This document shows positions 54,063-63,326 of a stretch of DNA of 64,000 nt, piece by piece; positions within the stretch are counted from its first letter, which is position 1, and the number at the start of each line of letters is the position of its first letter. Source of the stretch: Kitasatospora sp. NBC_01287 (GTDB taxonomy: Bacteria; Actinomycetota; Actinomycetes; Streptomycetales; Streptomycetaceae). Both the position numbers and the translations under genes were made by a program. The notes below the pieces were generated by a model. The model was not told the DNA's origin, did not search any database, and saw only the letters and a list, made by a program, of their open reading frames with translations. Location of the stretch: positions 3,138,501 to 3,202,500 of the forward strand of contig NZ_JAPEPB010000001.1 of NCBI RefSeq assembly GCF_026340565.1, read 5' to 3'.

Positions 54063-56948
54063 TCAGCTGCAGCCGCTGGTCGAACCGCAGCCCTCGCAGA
54101 GGTAGCAGCTGCCCGCACGGCGCATCTTGGTGCCGCAGGAGAAGCAGAGCGGGGCGTCCGCGTTCAGGCCGAGCTGGATCTCCAGCAGCTCGGTCGAGTT
54201 GTGCGGGGCCTTGGCGGCGGGCGCGGCGACCGGCTCCGGCTTGGCGGCGGGCTCGACGGCGCGCGGGGCGGACTGGGCCAGCCCCTCGACGTCGACGTCC
54301 TCCTCCAGCGGCTCGTAGGAGCCGGTCTCCAGGTGGCGCTGGCGCTCCTCGACGGAGTGGATGCCGAGCGCCGAGCGGGTCTCGAACGGCAGGAAGTCCA
54401 GCGCCAGGCGGCGGAAGATGTAGTCGACGATCGACTGGGCCATCCGCACGTCCGGGTCGTCGGTCAGACCGGCCGGCTCGAAGCGCATGTTGGTGAACTT
54501 CGAGACGTAGGTCTCCAGCGGGACGCCGTACTGCATGCCGACCGAGACCGCGATGGAGAAGGCGTCCATCATGCCCGCGAGGGTCGAGCCCTGCTTGGAC
54601 ATCTTCAGGAAGACCTCGCCGAGGCCGTCGTCCGGGTAGGAGTTGGCGGTCATGTAGCCCTCGGCGCCACCCACGGTGAAGGAGGTGGTGATGCCCGGGC
54701 GACCCTTGGGCAGGCGCTTGCGGACCGGGCGGTACTCGACGACCTTCTCGACCTGCTTCTCGACCTGCTTCTCGGCGGCGGCCGGCACCGCGGCGGCGGC
54801 CGTGGCCTTGGTCTTCGCAGAGAGCGGCTGGCCGACCTTGCAGTTGTCGCGGTAGATGGCCAGCGCCTTCACGCCGAGCTTCCACGCCTCGAAGTAGATC
54901 TCCTCGACCTCTTCGACGGTGGCGTCCTGGGGCATGTTGACCGTCTTGGAGATCGCGCCGGAGATCCACGGCTGGATCGCCGACATCATCCGCACGTGGC
55001 CCATCGGCGAGATGGAGCGCTCGCCCATCGCGCAGTCGAAGACCTCGTAGTGCTCGGTCTTCAGGCCCGGGGCGTCCAGCACGTTGCCGTGCTCGCCGAT
55101 GTGGGCGACGATCGCCTCCACCGACTCGCCGTGGTAGCCGAGCCGGGTCAGGGCGCGCGGCACGGTGTTGTTGACGATCTGCATCGAGCCGCCGCCGACC
55201 AGCTTCTTGAACTTGACCAGGGCGAGGTCGGGTTCGACGCCGGTGGTGTCGCAGTCCATCATCAGGCCGATGGTGCCGGTGGGGGCGAGCACCGAGGCCT
55301 GCGCGTTGCGGAAGCCGTTCTGCGCGCCGAGGCGGAGCACGTCCTGCCAGGTCTCGGTGGCGGCGGCCCAGACGGGGGCGTCCAGCTCGTCCACCGCGAC
55401 GGCGGCGTTGCTGGCGTCCGCGTGCTGCTTCATGACCTGCTGGTGCGGGGCGGCGTTGCGGGCGTAGCCGTCGTACGGGCCGACCACGCCGGCCAGTTCG
55501 GCGCCGCGGCGGTAGGCGGTGCCGGTCATCAGCGAGGTGATCGCGCCGGCCAGCGCGCGGCCGCCGTCGGAGTCGTAGGCGTGGCCGGTGGCCATCAGCA
55601 GGGCGCCGAGGTTGGCGTAGCCGATGCCGAGCTGGCGGAAGGCGCGGGTGGTCTCGCCGATCTTCTCGGTCGGGAAGTCGGCGAAGCAGATCGAGATGTC
55701 CATCGCGGTGATGACCAGCTCGACCACCTTGGCGAAGGTCCCGGCGTCGAAAGTGTCGTCGTCGCGCAGGAACTTCATCAGGTTCAGCGAGGCCAGGTTG
55801 CAGCTGGAGTTGTCCAGGTGCATGTACTCCGAGCAGGGGTTGGAGGCGTTGATCCGGCCCGACTCGGGGCAGGTGTGCCAGTGGTTGATGGTCGAGTCGT
55901 ACTGGATGCCCGGGTCGGCGCAGGCCCAGGCGGCCTCGGCCATCTTGCGGAAGAGCTTCTTGGCGTCGACGGTCTCGATGACCTCGCCGGTCATCCGGGC
56001 CCGCAGACCGAATTCCGAACCGGATTCCACGGCCCGCATGAATTCGTCGGAGACCCGGACCGAGTTGTTGGCGTTCTGGTACTGCACGGAGGTGATGTCG
56101 TCGCCGCCCAGGTCCATGTCGAAGCCGGCGTCGCGCAGCGCGCGGATCTTCTCCTCCTCCTTCACCTTGGTCTCGATGAAGGCCTCGACGTCGGGGTGGT
56201 CGACGTCCAGCACGACCATCTTGGCCGCGCGGCGGGTGGCGCCGCCGGACTTGATGGTGCCGGCCGAGGCGTCGGCGCCGCGCATGAAGGAGACCGGACC
56301 CGAGGCGTTGCCGCCGGAGGAGAGCAGTTCCTTGGAGGAGCGGATCCGGGAGAGGTTCAGGCCGGCGCCGGAGCCGCCCTTGAAGATCATCCCCTCTTCC
56401 TTGTACCAGTCGAGGATCGAGTCCATGGAGTCGTCGACGGCCAGGATGAAGCAGGCGCTGACCTGCTGCGGCTGCTTGGTGCCGACGTTGAACCAGACCG
56501 GCGAGTTGAAGCTGAACACCTGGTGGAGGAGGGCGTGGGTCAGCTCGTGCTCGAAGGTCTCGGCATCGGCGGGCGTGGCGAAGTAGCCGTGCTTCTCACC
56601 GGCGGCGCGGTAGGTGAGCACCACGCGGTCGATGATCTGCTTGAGGCTCCACTCGCGCTGCGGGGTGCCCACCGCGCCGCGGAAGTACTTCGAGGTGACG
56701 ATGTTCACCGCGTTGACCGACCAGAAGTCGGGGAACTCGACGCCGCGCTGCTCGAAGTTGATCGAGCCGTCACGCCAGTTGGTCATGACGACGTCGCGCC
56801 GCTCCCAGCTGACCGCGTCGTAGGGGTGGACCCCAGGAGTGGTGTAGATGCGCTCGATCCGCAGGCCGCCCTTGGGAGCCTTGCCGGCCCCCTTCCCCGC
56901 CTTCTCGGACTTCGACCCGCGTGCGGAACCGCTCGTCGTGTCTGTCAC
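54063..56948 (-). CDS. nrdJ: Vitamin B12-dependent (class II) ribonucleotide reductase
   Basis: A 961-residue enzyme that makes dNTP precursors using adenosylcobalamin. Diagnostic segments are FNSPVWFNVG, QVSACFILAVDDSMDSI, the radical/active site SNPCSEYMHLD and a C-terminal CFSCGTKMRRAGSCYLCEGC cysteine cluster that recycles the active-site disulfide. A linker at about 735-765 has VEKQVEKVVEY repeats. It serves aerobic and oxygen-limited growth alongside the oxygen-dependent class I enzyme, which is not in this window. GTG at 56948 is chosen for AGGAGGAGGAG about 6 nt upstream. It follows nrdR by 202 nt; no cobalamin riboswitch is visible there. Confidence 0.97.
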   Translation of the reverse strand: MTDTTSGSARGSKSEKAGKGAGKAPKGGLRIERIYTTPGVHPYDAVSWERRDVVMTNWRDGSINFEQRGVEFPDFWSVNAVNIVTSKYFRGAVGTPQREWSLKQIIDRVVLTYRAAGEKHGYFATPADAETFEHELTHALLHQVFSFNSPVWFNVGTKQPQQVSACFILAVDDSMDSILDWYKEEGMIFKGGSGAGLNLSRIRSSKELLSSGGNASGPVSFMRGADASAGTIKSGGATRRAAKMVVLDVDHPDVEAFIETKVKEEEKIRALRDAGFDMDLGGDDITSVQYQNANNSVRVSDEFMRAVESGSEFGLRARMTGEVIETVDAKKLFRKMAEAAWACADPGIQYDSTINHWHTCPESGRINASNPCSEYMHLDNSSCNLASLNLMKFLRDDDTFDAGTFAKVVELVITAMDISICFADFPTEKIGETTRAFRQLGIGYANLGALLMATGHAYDSDGGRALAGAITSLMTGTAYRRGAELAGVVGPYDGYARNAAPHQQVMKQHADASNAAVAVDELDAPVWAAATETWQDVLRLGAQNGFRNAQASVLAPTGTIGLMMDCDTTGVEPDLALVKFKKLVGGGSMQIVNNTVPRALTRLGYHGESVEAIVAHIGEHGNVLDAPGLKTEHYEVFDCAMGERSISPMGHVRMMSAIQPWISGAISKTVNMPQDATVEEVEEIYFEAWKLGVKALAIYRDNCKVGQPLSAKTKATAAAAVPAAAEKQVEKQVEKVVEYRPVRKRLPKGRPGITTSFTVGGAEGYMTANSYPDDGLGEVFLKMSKQGSTLAGMMDAFSIAVSVGMQYGVPLETYVSKFTNMRFEPAGLTDDPDVRMAQSIVDYIFRRLALDFLPFETRSALGIHSVEERQRHLETGSYEPLEEDVDVEGLAQSAPRAVEPAAKPEPVAAPAAKAPHNSTELLEIQLGLNADAPLCFSCGTKMRRAGSCYLCEGCGSTSGCS

Positions 56949-57150
56949 TGCTTCTCCTCCTCCTGGGCATACGCCCCGCATACCCCAATTGTCGCTTTTC
57001 AGCGCAGAGGGGTATCGCTGCTTCTTCGCTTCTCCTGGTGTGCGGGCAGGCCGGACAGGCCGACCGGTTCGCACCGCTTGTATGGGTTCGCGCGCCGTTT
57101 CCGGACGCGCCCGCGGCCCTTGCGGGCCGCGCTTCTCGCCGCCTGGTGCC

Positions 57151-57657
57151 CTAGGGCGCCGCGGCGGGGAGGGCGGCCGCAGCGCCGCCCTCGGCCGGAG
57201 CCGGCCCGGGGAGCTCGGCCCCGCGCAGCTCCGTGATGGCCGCCTCGAAGTCCGACAGCCCGTCGTAGGCCTGGTAGACCGAGGCGAAACGCAGGTACGC
57301 CACCACGTCCAGGTCCTTGAGCGGGCCGAGTATGGCCAGCCCGACGTCATGGGTGGAGAGCTCCGCGTTGCCGCTGGCCCGCACGCACTCCTCGACCCGC
57401 TGGCCGAGCAGCGCGAGGGCGTCCTCGGTGACCGGTCGGCCCTGGCAGGCCTTGCGGACGCCGGAGATCACCTTCTCCCGGCTGAACGGCTCGGTCACCC
57501 CGCTGCGCTTGATCACCATCAGCGCGGCCGTCTCCACCGTGGTGAAGCGGCGGCCGCAGTCGGGGCACTGCCGGCGGCGGCGGATCGAGCTGCCGTCGTC
57601 CGTGGTGCGACTGTCGACCACGCGACTGTCCGAGTGCCGGCAGAAGGGGCAGTGCAC
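57151..57657 (-). CDS. nrdR: Transcriptional repressor NrdR
   Basis: A 168-residue regulator of ribonucleotide reductase genes. The N-terminal zinc ribbon has Cys3, Cys6 ([17 protein letters not shown]) and Cys31, Cys34 ([11 protein letters not shown]). An ATP-cone domain follows ([20 protein letters not shown], then [15 protein letters not shown]). It senses ATP/dATP. The last 20 residues are a Pro/Ala tail. GTG at 57657 has AAGGGAG 9 nt upstream. It is first in an nrdR-nrdJ unit, with candidate NrdR boxes just upstream, so it should repress itself and nrdJ. Confidence 0.96.
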   Translation of the reverse strand: MHCPFCRHSDSRVVDSRTTDDGSSIRRRRQCPDCGRRFTTVETAALMVIKRSGVTEPFSREKVISGVRKACQGRPVTEDALALLGQRVEECVRASGNAELSTHDVGLAILGPLKDLDVVAYLRFASVYQAYDGLSDFEAAITELRGAELPGPAPAEGGAAAALPAAAP

Positions 57658-57702
57658 GGGACCGACTCCCTTCTGGGTCTGGCTGGCGGGCGAGCAGCGT
57701 CC

Positions 57703-57730
57703 AGTCTAGGCGACGCCCACCATGATCAAG
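57703..57730 (-). promoter_or_regulatory. Candidate promoter of nrdR
   Basis: On the minus strand, CTTGAT (complement of 57725-57730), 16 nt and TAGACT (complement of 57703-57708). It predicts a leader of about 39 nt. The two NrdR-box candidates lie directly upstream. Confidence 0.5.
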
Positions 57731-57739
57731 TACCGGGGA

Positions 57740-57785
57740 CCACAACCTGTGGGCCACGGGGACCTATGTAACCACTAGATCTAGG
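57740..57785. promoter_or_regulatory. Candidate pair of NrdR boxes
   Basis: ccacaacctgtgg (57740-57752) and ccactagatctagg (57772-57785) are imperfect palindromes with centres about 33 bp apart, close to three helical turns. Paired, phased boxes are the known NrdR arrangement. Their sequences match the published consensus only partly. Confidence 0.5.
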
Positions 57786-58004
57786 CCGCTGTCCCGATCG
57801 GACACACCCGATTCGGTGTCGCGCGGATCACCCGGCGCAATCGCCGCTGGTCAGTTGCCGGGGGCCGCCGGACAGGCTCACCCGGACGGCGCAGGGGCGG
57901 ATTCCGGCCGACTGTCGGCCACCTCGCCCCCGCACCCCACCCGGGCCCGCCGCGCCCTTTAGAATCGATCTGATCGAACATTTAATCGACATACACCGAA
58001 TGCC

Positions 58005-58033
58005 TTGATCAAGTCAGCCGACTCCCTGATAAT
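58005..58033 (+). promoter_or_regulatory. lexA promoter
   Basis: TTGATC at 58005-58010, a 17-nt spacer and GATAAT at 58028-58033, in an AT-rich stretch. The predicted transcription start falls inside the SOS box at 58039-58052. The -35 lies within the palindrome cttgatcaag (58004-58013). Confidence 0.65.
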
Positions 58034-58038
58034 TCACT

Positions 58039-58052
58039 CGAACGTGTGTTTG
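58039..58052. promoter_or_regulatory. SOS box (LexA operator) before lexA
   Basis: cgaacgtgtgtttg fits the actinobacterial/Gram-positive consensus CGAACRNRYGTTYG at every position. It overlaps the predicted transcription start, as expected for autoregulation. Confidence 0.88.
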
Positions 58053-58123
58053 GCGCAACCTTTCGATAGGTGCTGCCGTTGGGCTGGGCAGGCAAGGGAG
58101 AACGCCCGACGAGAGGGGCCGCC

Positions 58124-59056
58124 GTGAGCACCGTACAGACCACCAGCAGCAGTTCCACCGCAATCCAGAACCTCCCGAACACCGTGGCCGACGGCCGCGG
58201 TATCCCGGGGCAGGAGCGCGCCCCGCACCTCGCGGGTCGGACCACCGCGGACCACCAGAGCATGGACCAGAGCATGGATCGCAGCGACAACGAGCGCCCC
58301 GGCACCGCGCCGGGCTTCCTCCCCGACCAGCTGGTCGAGCACGCCTCGGTGCAGGACGTGCCGCTCGGCTTGCCGAACGGCCAGGCCCGCTCACTGCCCG
58401 GCCGCCCCCCCGGGATCCGCACCGACGAGGCCGGGCTGACCGAGCGCCAGCGCCGGGTGATCGACGTGATCAGGGATTCGGTGCAGCGGCGCGGCTACCC
58501 GCCGAGCATGCGGGAGATCGGCCAGGCCGTCGGCCTCTCCTCCACCTCCTCGGTGGCCCACCAGCTGATGGCCCTGGAGCGCAAGGGCTTCCTGCGCCGC
58601 GACCCGCACCGGCCGCGGGCCTACGAGGTGCGCGGCGTCGAGGTGACCCGGCCCAACACCGCCGAGGCCGCCGGGCGCCCGTCCACCTCCTACGTGCCGC
58701 TGGTCGGGCGGATCGCCGCCGGCGGCCCGATCCTGGCCGAGCAGACGGTGGAGGACGTCTTCCCGCTGCCCCGTCAACTGGTCGGCGAGGGCGAGCTGTT
58801 CGCGCTCACCGTGCGCGGCGACTCGATGATCGAGGCCGCGATCTGCGACGGTGACTGGGTCACCGTGCGCCGCCAGCCGGTTGCCGAGAACGGCGACATC
58901 GTGGCCGCGATGATCGACGGCGAGGCCACCGTGAAGCGCCTCAAGCGCGAGGACGGCCGGATCTGGCTGATGCCGCACAACCCCGCCTACGAGCCCATCC
59001 CCGGCGACAACGCGACCATCCTGGGCAAGGTGGTGGCGGTGCTGCGCCGCCTCTGA
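58124..59056 (+). CDS. lexA: LexA repressor
   Basis: A 310-residue SOS repressor. The winged helix lies at about 100-165 ([35 protein letters not shown]). The S24 self-cleavage domain has the Ala199-Gly200 scissile bond (RIAAGG), Ser234 (GDSMIEA) and Lys271 (EATVKRL). The N-terminus is about 95 residues ahead of the conserved LPGRPPGIR, longer than the roughly 45 I recall in S. coelicolor. GTG at 58124 is chosen for GAGAGGGG at 58111-58118; an in-frame ATG at 58262 would give a shorter, more usual protein. RecA-stimulated cleavage induces the regulon. Confidence 0.95.
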   Translation: MSTVQTTSSSSTAIQNLPNTVADGRGIPGQERAPHLAGRTTADHQSMDQSMDRSDNERPGTAPGFLPDQLVEHASVQDVPLGLPNGQARSLPGRPPGIRTDEAGLTERQRRVIDVIRDSVQRRGYPPSMREIGQAVGLSSTSSVAHQLMALERKGFLRRDPHRPRAYEVRGVEVTRPNTAEAAGRPSTSYVPLVGRIAAGGPILAEQTVEDVFPLPRQLVGEGELFALTVRGDSMIEAAICDGDWVTVRRQPVAENGDIVAAMIDGEATVKRLKREDGRIWLMPHNPAYEPIPGDNATILGKVVAVLRRL

Positions 59057-59071
59057 GGGACGGCCCACTGA

Positions 59072-59125
59072 CAGGCTGCCTCCGCAGCCCGCTGGCAGGC
59101 CGCGGCGGGCTGCGGAGGCAGCCTG
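59072..59125 (+). terminator. First terminator hairpin after lexA
   Basis: A perfect 21-bp stem (59072-59092 with 59105-59125) and a 12-nt loop, beginning 15 nt after the lexA stop. Its right arm shares 3 nt with the next hairpin. Confidence 0.85.
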
Positions 59126-59174
59126 GAGCACGGCTGAGCCCCTGCCGATCGGCAGGGGCTCAGCCGTGCTCCAG
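59123..59174. terminator. Second, near-perfect palindromic terminator between lexA and dinG-type gene
   Basis: A 52-bp palindrome: 24-bp arms (59123-59146 with 59151-59174) around gatc, which is itself self-complementary. It ends 6 nt before the convergent helicase stop, so it can serve both directions. Confidence 0.9.
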
Positions 59175-59180
59175 GCGTGC

Positions 59181-61283
59181 TCAGCCGCGCTTGGCGACGG
59201 GGCGCGGCGGCGGCGCGGCGGCCGCGATCGCCGCCAGCGAGCGCCGCACCTGGTTGCGGTCGGTGGTGTACCAGAAGTCCGGCATCGAGGCGCGGAAGAA
59301 GCCGCCGTACCGGGCGGTGGCCAGTCGCGGATCGAGCACCGCGACCACGCCGCGGTCCTCCGCCGCCCGGACCAGCCGGCCCGCGCCCTGCGCCATCAGC
59401 AGCGCGGCGTGCGTGGCCGCCACCGCCATGAAGCCGTTCCCGCCGGCCTCCTCGACGGCCTTCTGCCGCGCGCTCATCAGCGGGTCGTCCGGGCGCGGGA
59501 ACGGGATCCGGTCCATCACCACCAGCTGGCAGGCGGAGCCCGGCACGTCCACCCCCTGCCAGAGCGAGAGGGTGCCGAAGAGGCAGCTCTCCGGATCGCT
59601 CGCGAAGGCCCGGATCAGCTCGCCCAGGGTGTCCTCGCCCTGCAGCAGGATCGGGAAGTCGAGCCGCTCACGCAGCTGCTCGGCGGCGTTCTGGGCGGCC
59701 CGCATCGAGGAGAAGAGGCCCAGCGTGCGCCCGCCGGCCGCGCCGATCAGCTCGGCCAGCTCGTCCAGCATCTGCGGCCGGTCCGGCTCCCGGCCCGGCG
59801 GCGGCAGGTGCTTGGCGACGTAGAGGATGCCCTGCTTGGGGTAGGAGAACGGCGAGCCGACGTCCAGCCCGCGCCAGTACGGCGGGGCGTCCTCGCCCTC
59901 GGCCCGCTCCGGCTCGGCGCCGCCGCGCAGGTCCGGCAGCCGGCCCTCACCGGGCAGGCCGACCGAGGCGGCCACCCCGTTGAAGTCACCGCCGAGCTTG
60001 AGGGTGGCCGAGGTGAGCACCACCGAGCGTTCCTTGTAGAGGTTCTCCCGCAGCAGGCCGGAGACGCTCATCGGCGCCACCCGCAGCGAGGCCGGAACCA
60101 GGCCGTAGCGGTCGTTGCGCTCGATCCAGACCACGTCGTACGGCGACTCGGAGAGCAGCCGCTCGGTGGTGTCGTGCAGCGTCTCGGCGGCGGCCATCGC
60201 CTGCTTGCGCACCGCGTCCTCGTCGCTCAGGCCCTTGTCCCTGGTCTCGCCGAGCGAGGTGATCACCAGGCGGCTGGCGTCCCGGATCGCGGCGACCGCG
60301 TAGCCGAGGTACTCGGGCAGCTCGTCGACCTTGCCGGGCTGGGCGGTCTCCATCAGGCCGTGGTAGCTCTCGGCGGCGGCCTGCAGCGCGTCCACCGCCT
60401 TCTCGTTGGCGAGCCGGGCGGCCCGCTTGACGGCCCGGTTGACCGCGCCGACGGTCAGTTCGGCGGTGGCCGCACCGGTCACCCGGTTCACCAGCTCGTG
60501 CGCCTCGTCGATGATCAGCAGCTCGTGCTCGGGCAGCACCGGGGCGCCCTCGATCGCGTCGATCGCCAGCAGCGCGTGGTTGGTGACCACCACGTCGGCG
60601 AGCTTGGCCCGCTCCCTGGCCTGCTCCGCGAAGCACTCCTGGCCGTACGCGCAGCGGGTGGCGCCCAGGCACTCCCGGGAGCTGACGGAGAGTTGGGCCC
60701 AGGCCTTGTCGGATACCCCGGGGCTCATGTCGTCGCGGTCGCCGGTCTCGGTCTCGTCCGCCCAGTCGCGCAGCCGCAGGACGTCCTGGCCGAGCTTGCC
60801 GCTGGGACCGCCGAGCGCCTCGACCGGGTCGAAGAGCCCCTCGCCCTCCTCGCTCGGGGTGCCCTCCCTGGCCCGGTGCAGGCACAGGTAGTTGGAGCGG
60901 CCCTTGAGCATCGCGAAGAGCGGGCGGCGGCGCAGGATCGGGTGCAGCGCCTCCACCGTGCGGGGCAGGTCCCGCTCCACCAACTGGCGTTGCAGCGCCA
61001 GGGTGGCGGTGGCCACCACCACCCGGTCCCCGTGCGCGAGCGCGGGGACCAGGTAGGCGAGTGACTTGCCGGTGCCGGTGCCGGCCTGCACCAGCAGGTG
61101 CTCGGCGCCGTCGACGGCGTCGGCCACGGCCTCGGCCATCTGGATCTGGCCGGGCCGTTCGACTCCGCCGACCGCGGCGACCGCGGCGTGCAGGAGCTCG
61201 GGGATGCGGCCGGTCGGTACGGGGCCCGGGCCCGGGGCGTTCGATCCCTCGGCGGGCGGCTGGGGTGCGGAGTCGTTCGTCAT
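59181..61283 (-). CDS. DinG/XPD-family ATP-dependent DNA helicase
   Basis: A 700-residue superfamily 2 helicase. Walker A is QAGTGTGKSLAYLVPALAHG (residues about 66-85), the DEAH box is in LLIIDEAHELVNR, and motif VI region is AQGAGRLVRAAEDRG. Four cysteines (YLCLHRA, then RECLGATRCAYGQECFAEQ) make the [4Fe-4S] site typical of DinG/XPD enzymes, which unwind 5'-3' and resolve R-loops or G-quadruplexes. ATG at 61283; TAGGGT on the minus strand 9 nt before the ATG suggests a very short leader. It is convergent with lexA. No SOS box is seen at its start. Confidence 0.92.
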   Translation of the reverse strand: MTNDSAPQPPAEGSNAPGPGPVPTGRIPELLHAAVAAVGGVERPGQIQMAEAVADAVDGAEHLLVQAGTGTGKSLAYLVPALAHGDRVVVATATLALQRQLVERDLPRTVEALHPILRRRPLFAMLKGRSNYLCLHRAREGTPSEEGEGLFDPVEALGGPSGKLGQDVLRLRDWADETETGDRDDMSPGVSDKAWAQLSVSSRECLGATRCAYGQECFAEQARERAKLADVVVTNHALLAIDAIEGAPVLPEHELLIIDEAHELVNRVTGAATAELTVGAVNRAVKRAARLANEKAVDALQAAAESYHGLMETAQPGKVDELPEYLGYAVAAIRDASRLVITSLGETRDKGLSDEDAVRKQAMAAAETLHDTTERLLSESPYDVVWIERNDRYGLVPASLRVAPMSVSGLLRENLYKERSVVLTSATLKLGGDFNGVAASVGLPGEGRLPDLRGGAEPERAEGEDAPPYWRGLDVGSPFSYPKQGILYVAKHLPPPGREPDRPQMLDELAELIGAAGGRTLGLFSSMRAAQNAAEQLRERLDFPILLQGEDTLGELIRAFASDPESCLFGTLSLWQGVDVPGSACQLVVMDRIPFPRPDDPLMSARQKAVEEAGGNGFMAVAATHAALLMAQGAGRLVRAAEDRGVVAVLDPRLATARYGGFFRASMPDFWYTTDRNQVRRSLAAIAAAAPPPRPVAKRG

Positions 61284-61295
61284 GGCCGTTCCACC

Positions 61296-63326
61296 CTACG
61301 GGGCCCCACTGACAAAGCCCTCGCGCGGACCGGGGTGCTCCGGCGCTTCCCCGGCTCGCGGGGCCGCCGCCAGCGGGTTCGGCACCTGCCCGTGCACCGC
61401 CGCGTGCGGGCGCTCGGCGCGGTCCCGATAGCCGTCCAGCAGCAGGCGGTTGCGGTTCAGGCAGAGCCGGTCGATCGTCGGCGTGAGCAGGTCGAAGAGC
61501 GCGAACCGCTCGGCCAGCTCGGGGAAGCGCTCCTGGTACGCCAGGACCTCGGCCCGCAGCAAGCCCCAGAACTCCGCCTCCGGCAGCCCGGCCCGCCGCT
61601 CCAGCAGCGGCGCGAGGTAGCGGTAGACGCCGATGAAGAGGCCCGCGTGCAGGAACTGGCACAGGCCCGCCGGCGGCTCCCGCAGCAGCACCCGCGCCAC
61701 GGCGGGCGGCAGCTCGCGCAGCTCGGGCAGGTCCTGGTCACTGAGGTTCACGTCGTCGACGAAGTCCTTGACCGCCAGCCGCACCGGGACGTCGGCACTG
61801 TCGAAGAGCAGGATCGCGTTCTCGCCGTGCGGGGAGAAGACCGTGCCGTAGCGGTAGAGGAAGTGCAACAGCGGCGGCAGCATCACGCCGAGGAGCCGGG
61901 CCGCCCAGGCACGGGCGGTGAGCCCCGAGCGGGCGATCAGCTCCTCGGCCAGCGACCGCCCGTCCGCCCCGGTCTGCAGCAGCGCGGCCAGCGTGCGCCC
62001 GCGCTCCCCCGGCGCGAGGTACGCGCCGAGCGGCTCGCGCCAGATCGCGCCGAGCAGCTCCTTGTACTGGTAGGGCGCCTCCGGCAGCCGCGCGTAGTAG
62101 GGGTGCTCGACGGTGACCGAGGCGACCTCGCCGAGCAGCACCACCCGGCACTCCTCGCGCAGGAACGGGTCGCGGTCGCGCAGCCCGTGGATCCACGCGG
62201 TGACGGCCGGGGCGGCCAGCGTGCGCTCGGTCGGCAGGCCGCGCCAGACCAGCGTGTTGAGCACCGAGAGCGGCAGCTTGACCGTGTGCCGGTGCGGGCT
62301 GGTCACGTTGAAGAAGGAGCGGATCGACTGCTGCGGCAACCGCAGGTCGCCGTCGGGGGGCAGCAGCACGATCCGCCCCTCGGCGACCCAGGGGGCGAAG
62401 AGCGGCAGCACGGTCTCGTCCCACTGCCAGGGGTGCACCGGCAGCAGCAGGTAGGCGGCCGGGTCCAGGCCCTGGTCCGCCAGGCGCCGCCGGTAGCCGG
62501 CCAGCACCTCGGCGTCCAGCTCGGCCCGGTGGAGCACCTCGGCCTCGGCCAGCGCGCCGGTGCCGCGGTACTCGGCCAGGTCCCGGTGCACGGCGAGCCA
62601 GTTCAGCCGCGCCGGTGTGCGGGCCTCGGGGGTCCAGGCGGCGGCGTCGGTGGCGGAGAAGCCGAGCCGGCCCTTGTTGAGCACCAGCCACGGGTGGCCG
62701 CTCTGGTGGCCCTCCAGCGCGGTGTGGTCCAGGTCGGCCAGCTCGGCCGCGCTCAGCGCGCCGGCCGCCAGCCGCACGTCGGCGAGCAGGGTGGCGGTCA
62801 GCTCGCGGACCAGGTGGCCGCTGGTGTCGCCGGAGAGCCCGAGTAACCCGCGGGCCGCCAGCACGAAGGCGAACGGGTCCGCGGCCGGCTGCCCGTCGGC
62901 CCGGATCGACCCCGGGTCGACCTGCCAGCTGCCGTACGCCCCGCGCCGGGCGGTGAAGCGGTACTCGGGTCCCTCGGGCAGCGCGAGCCGGTAGCCGTCC
63001 GGCACCGGCTCGGGGTGCAGCAGCTCCTCGTAGCTGAACTCCGCCAGCAGCTTGGCCAGCAGCGCGCGGCAGGCCGCCTGCCAGCGCGGGCGGGTCAGCT
63101 GCCGCGTCACCGGCTCGGCCACGGGTGCGGCCGCGTGCTCGGCCACGGGTGCGGCCGAGCGCTCGGCCTGCGGCCGGGCGCCCTGCTGGGGCAGTGACGG
63201 GAGCGGGGGCCGGGTTGACTGGGGCTGGGCTGACGGGGGCTGGGCTGACTCGGGCTGGGGCGACTCGGGCTGGGGCGGCTGGGGCGTCGGCTGGATCGAC
63301 GGGTCAGCGGCGGGCGGACGGGGCAC
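61296..63326 (-). CDS. IucA/IucC-family NIS siderophore synthetase
   Basis: A 676-residue NRPS-independent siderophore synthetase, which adenylates a carboxylate and condenses it with an amine or hydroxamate. Motifs include GHPWLVLNKGRLGF, LLPVHPWQW, SPHRHTVKLPLSVLNT, and HGENAILLF followed by VKDFVDDVNL. Before the conserved domain there is a Pro/Gln-rich extension of about 75 residues, encoded partly by ctggggctgg-type DNA repeats. GTG at 63326 is chosen for its upstream GAGGAG; it overlaps the hydroxylase gene end by 23 nt, so the two are coupled. With the neighbouring hydroxylase, a hydroxamate siderophore is likely. Downstream, the helicase gene starts only 12 nt beyond. Confidence 0.88.
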   Translation of the reverse strand: MPRPPAADPSIQPTPQPPQPESPQPESAQPPSAQPQSTRPPLPSLPQQGARPQAERSAAPVAEHAAAPVAEPVTRQLTRPRWQAACRALLAKLLAEFSYEELLHPEPVPDGYRLALPEGPEYRFTARRGAYGSWQVDPGSIRADGQPAADPFAFVLAARGLLGLSGDTSGHLVRELTATLLADVRLAAGALSAAELADLDHTALEGHQSGHPWLVLNKGRLGFSATDAAAWTPEARTPARLNWLAVHRDLAEYRGTGALAEAEVLHRAELDAEVLAGYRRRLADQGLDPAAYLLLPVHPWQWDETVLPLFAPWVAEGRIVLLPPDGDLRLPQQSIRSFFNVTSPHRHTVKLPLSVLNTLVWRGLPTERTLAAPAVTAWIHGLRDRDPFLREECRVVLLGEVASVTVEHPYYARLPEAPYQYKELLGAIWREPLGAYLAPGERGRTLAALLQTGADGRSLAEELIARSGLTARAWAARLLGVMLPPLLHFLYRYGTVFSPHGENAILLFDSADVPVRLAVKDFVDDVNLSDQDLPELRELPPAVARVLLREPPAGLCQFLHAGLFIGVYRYLAPLLERRAGLPEAEFWGLLRAEVLAYQERFPELAERFALFDLLTPTIDRLCLNRNRLLLDGYRDRAERPHAAVHGQVPNPLAAAPRAGEAPEHPGPREGFVSGAP

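Noticed and set aside
56949..57150. Cobalamin riboswitch before nrdJ
   Set aside because: No B12-box-like element is visible, and the 202-nt space to nrdR is too short on conserved structure.
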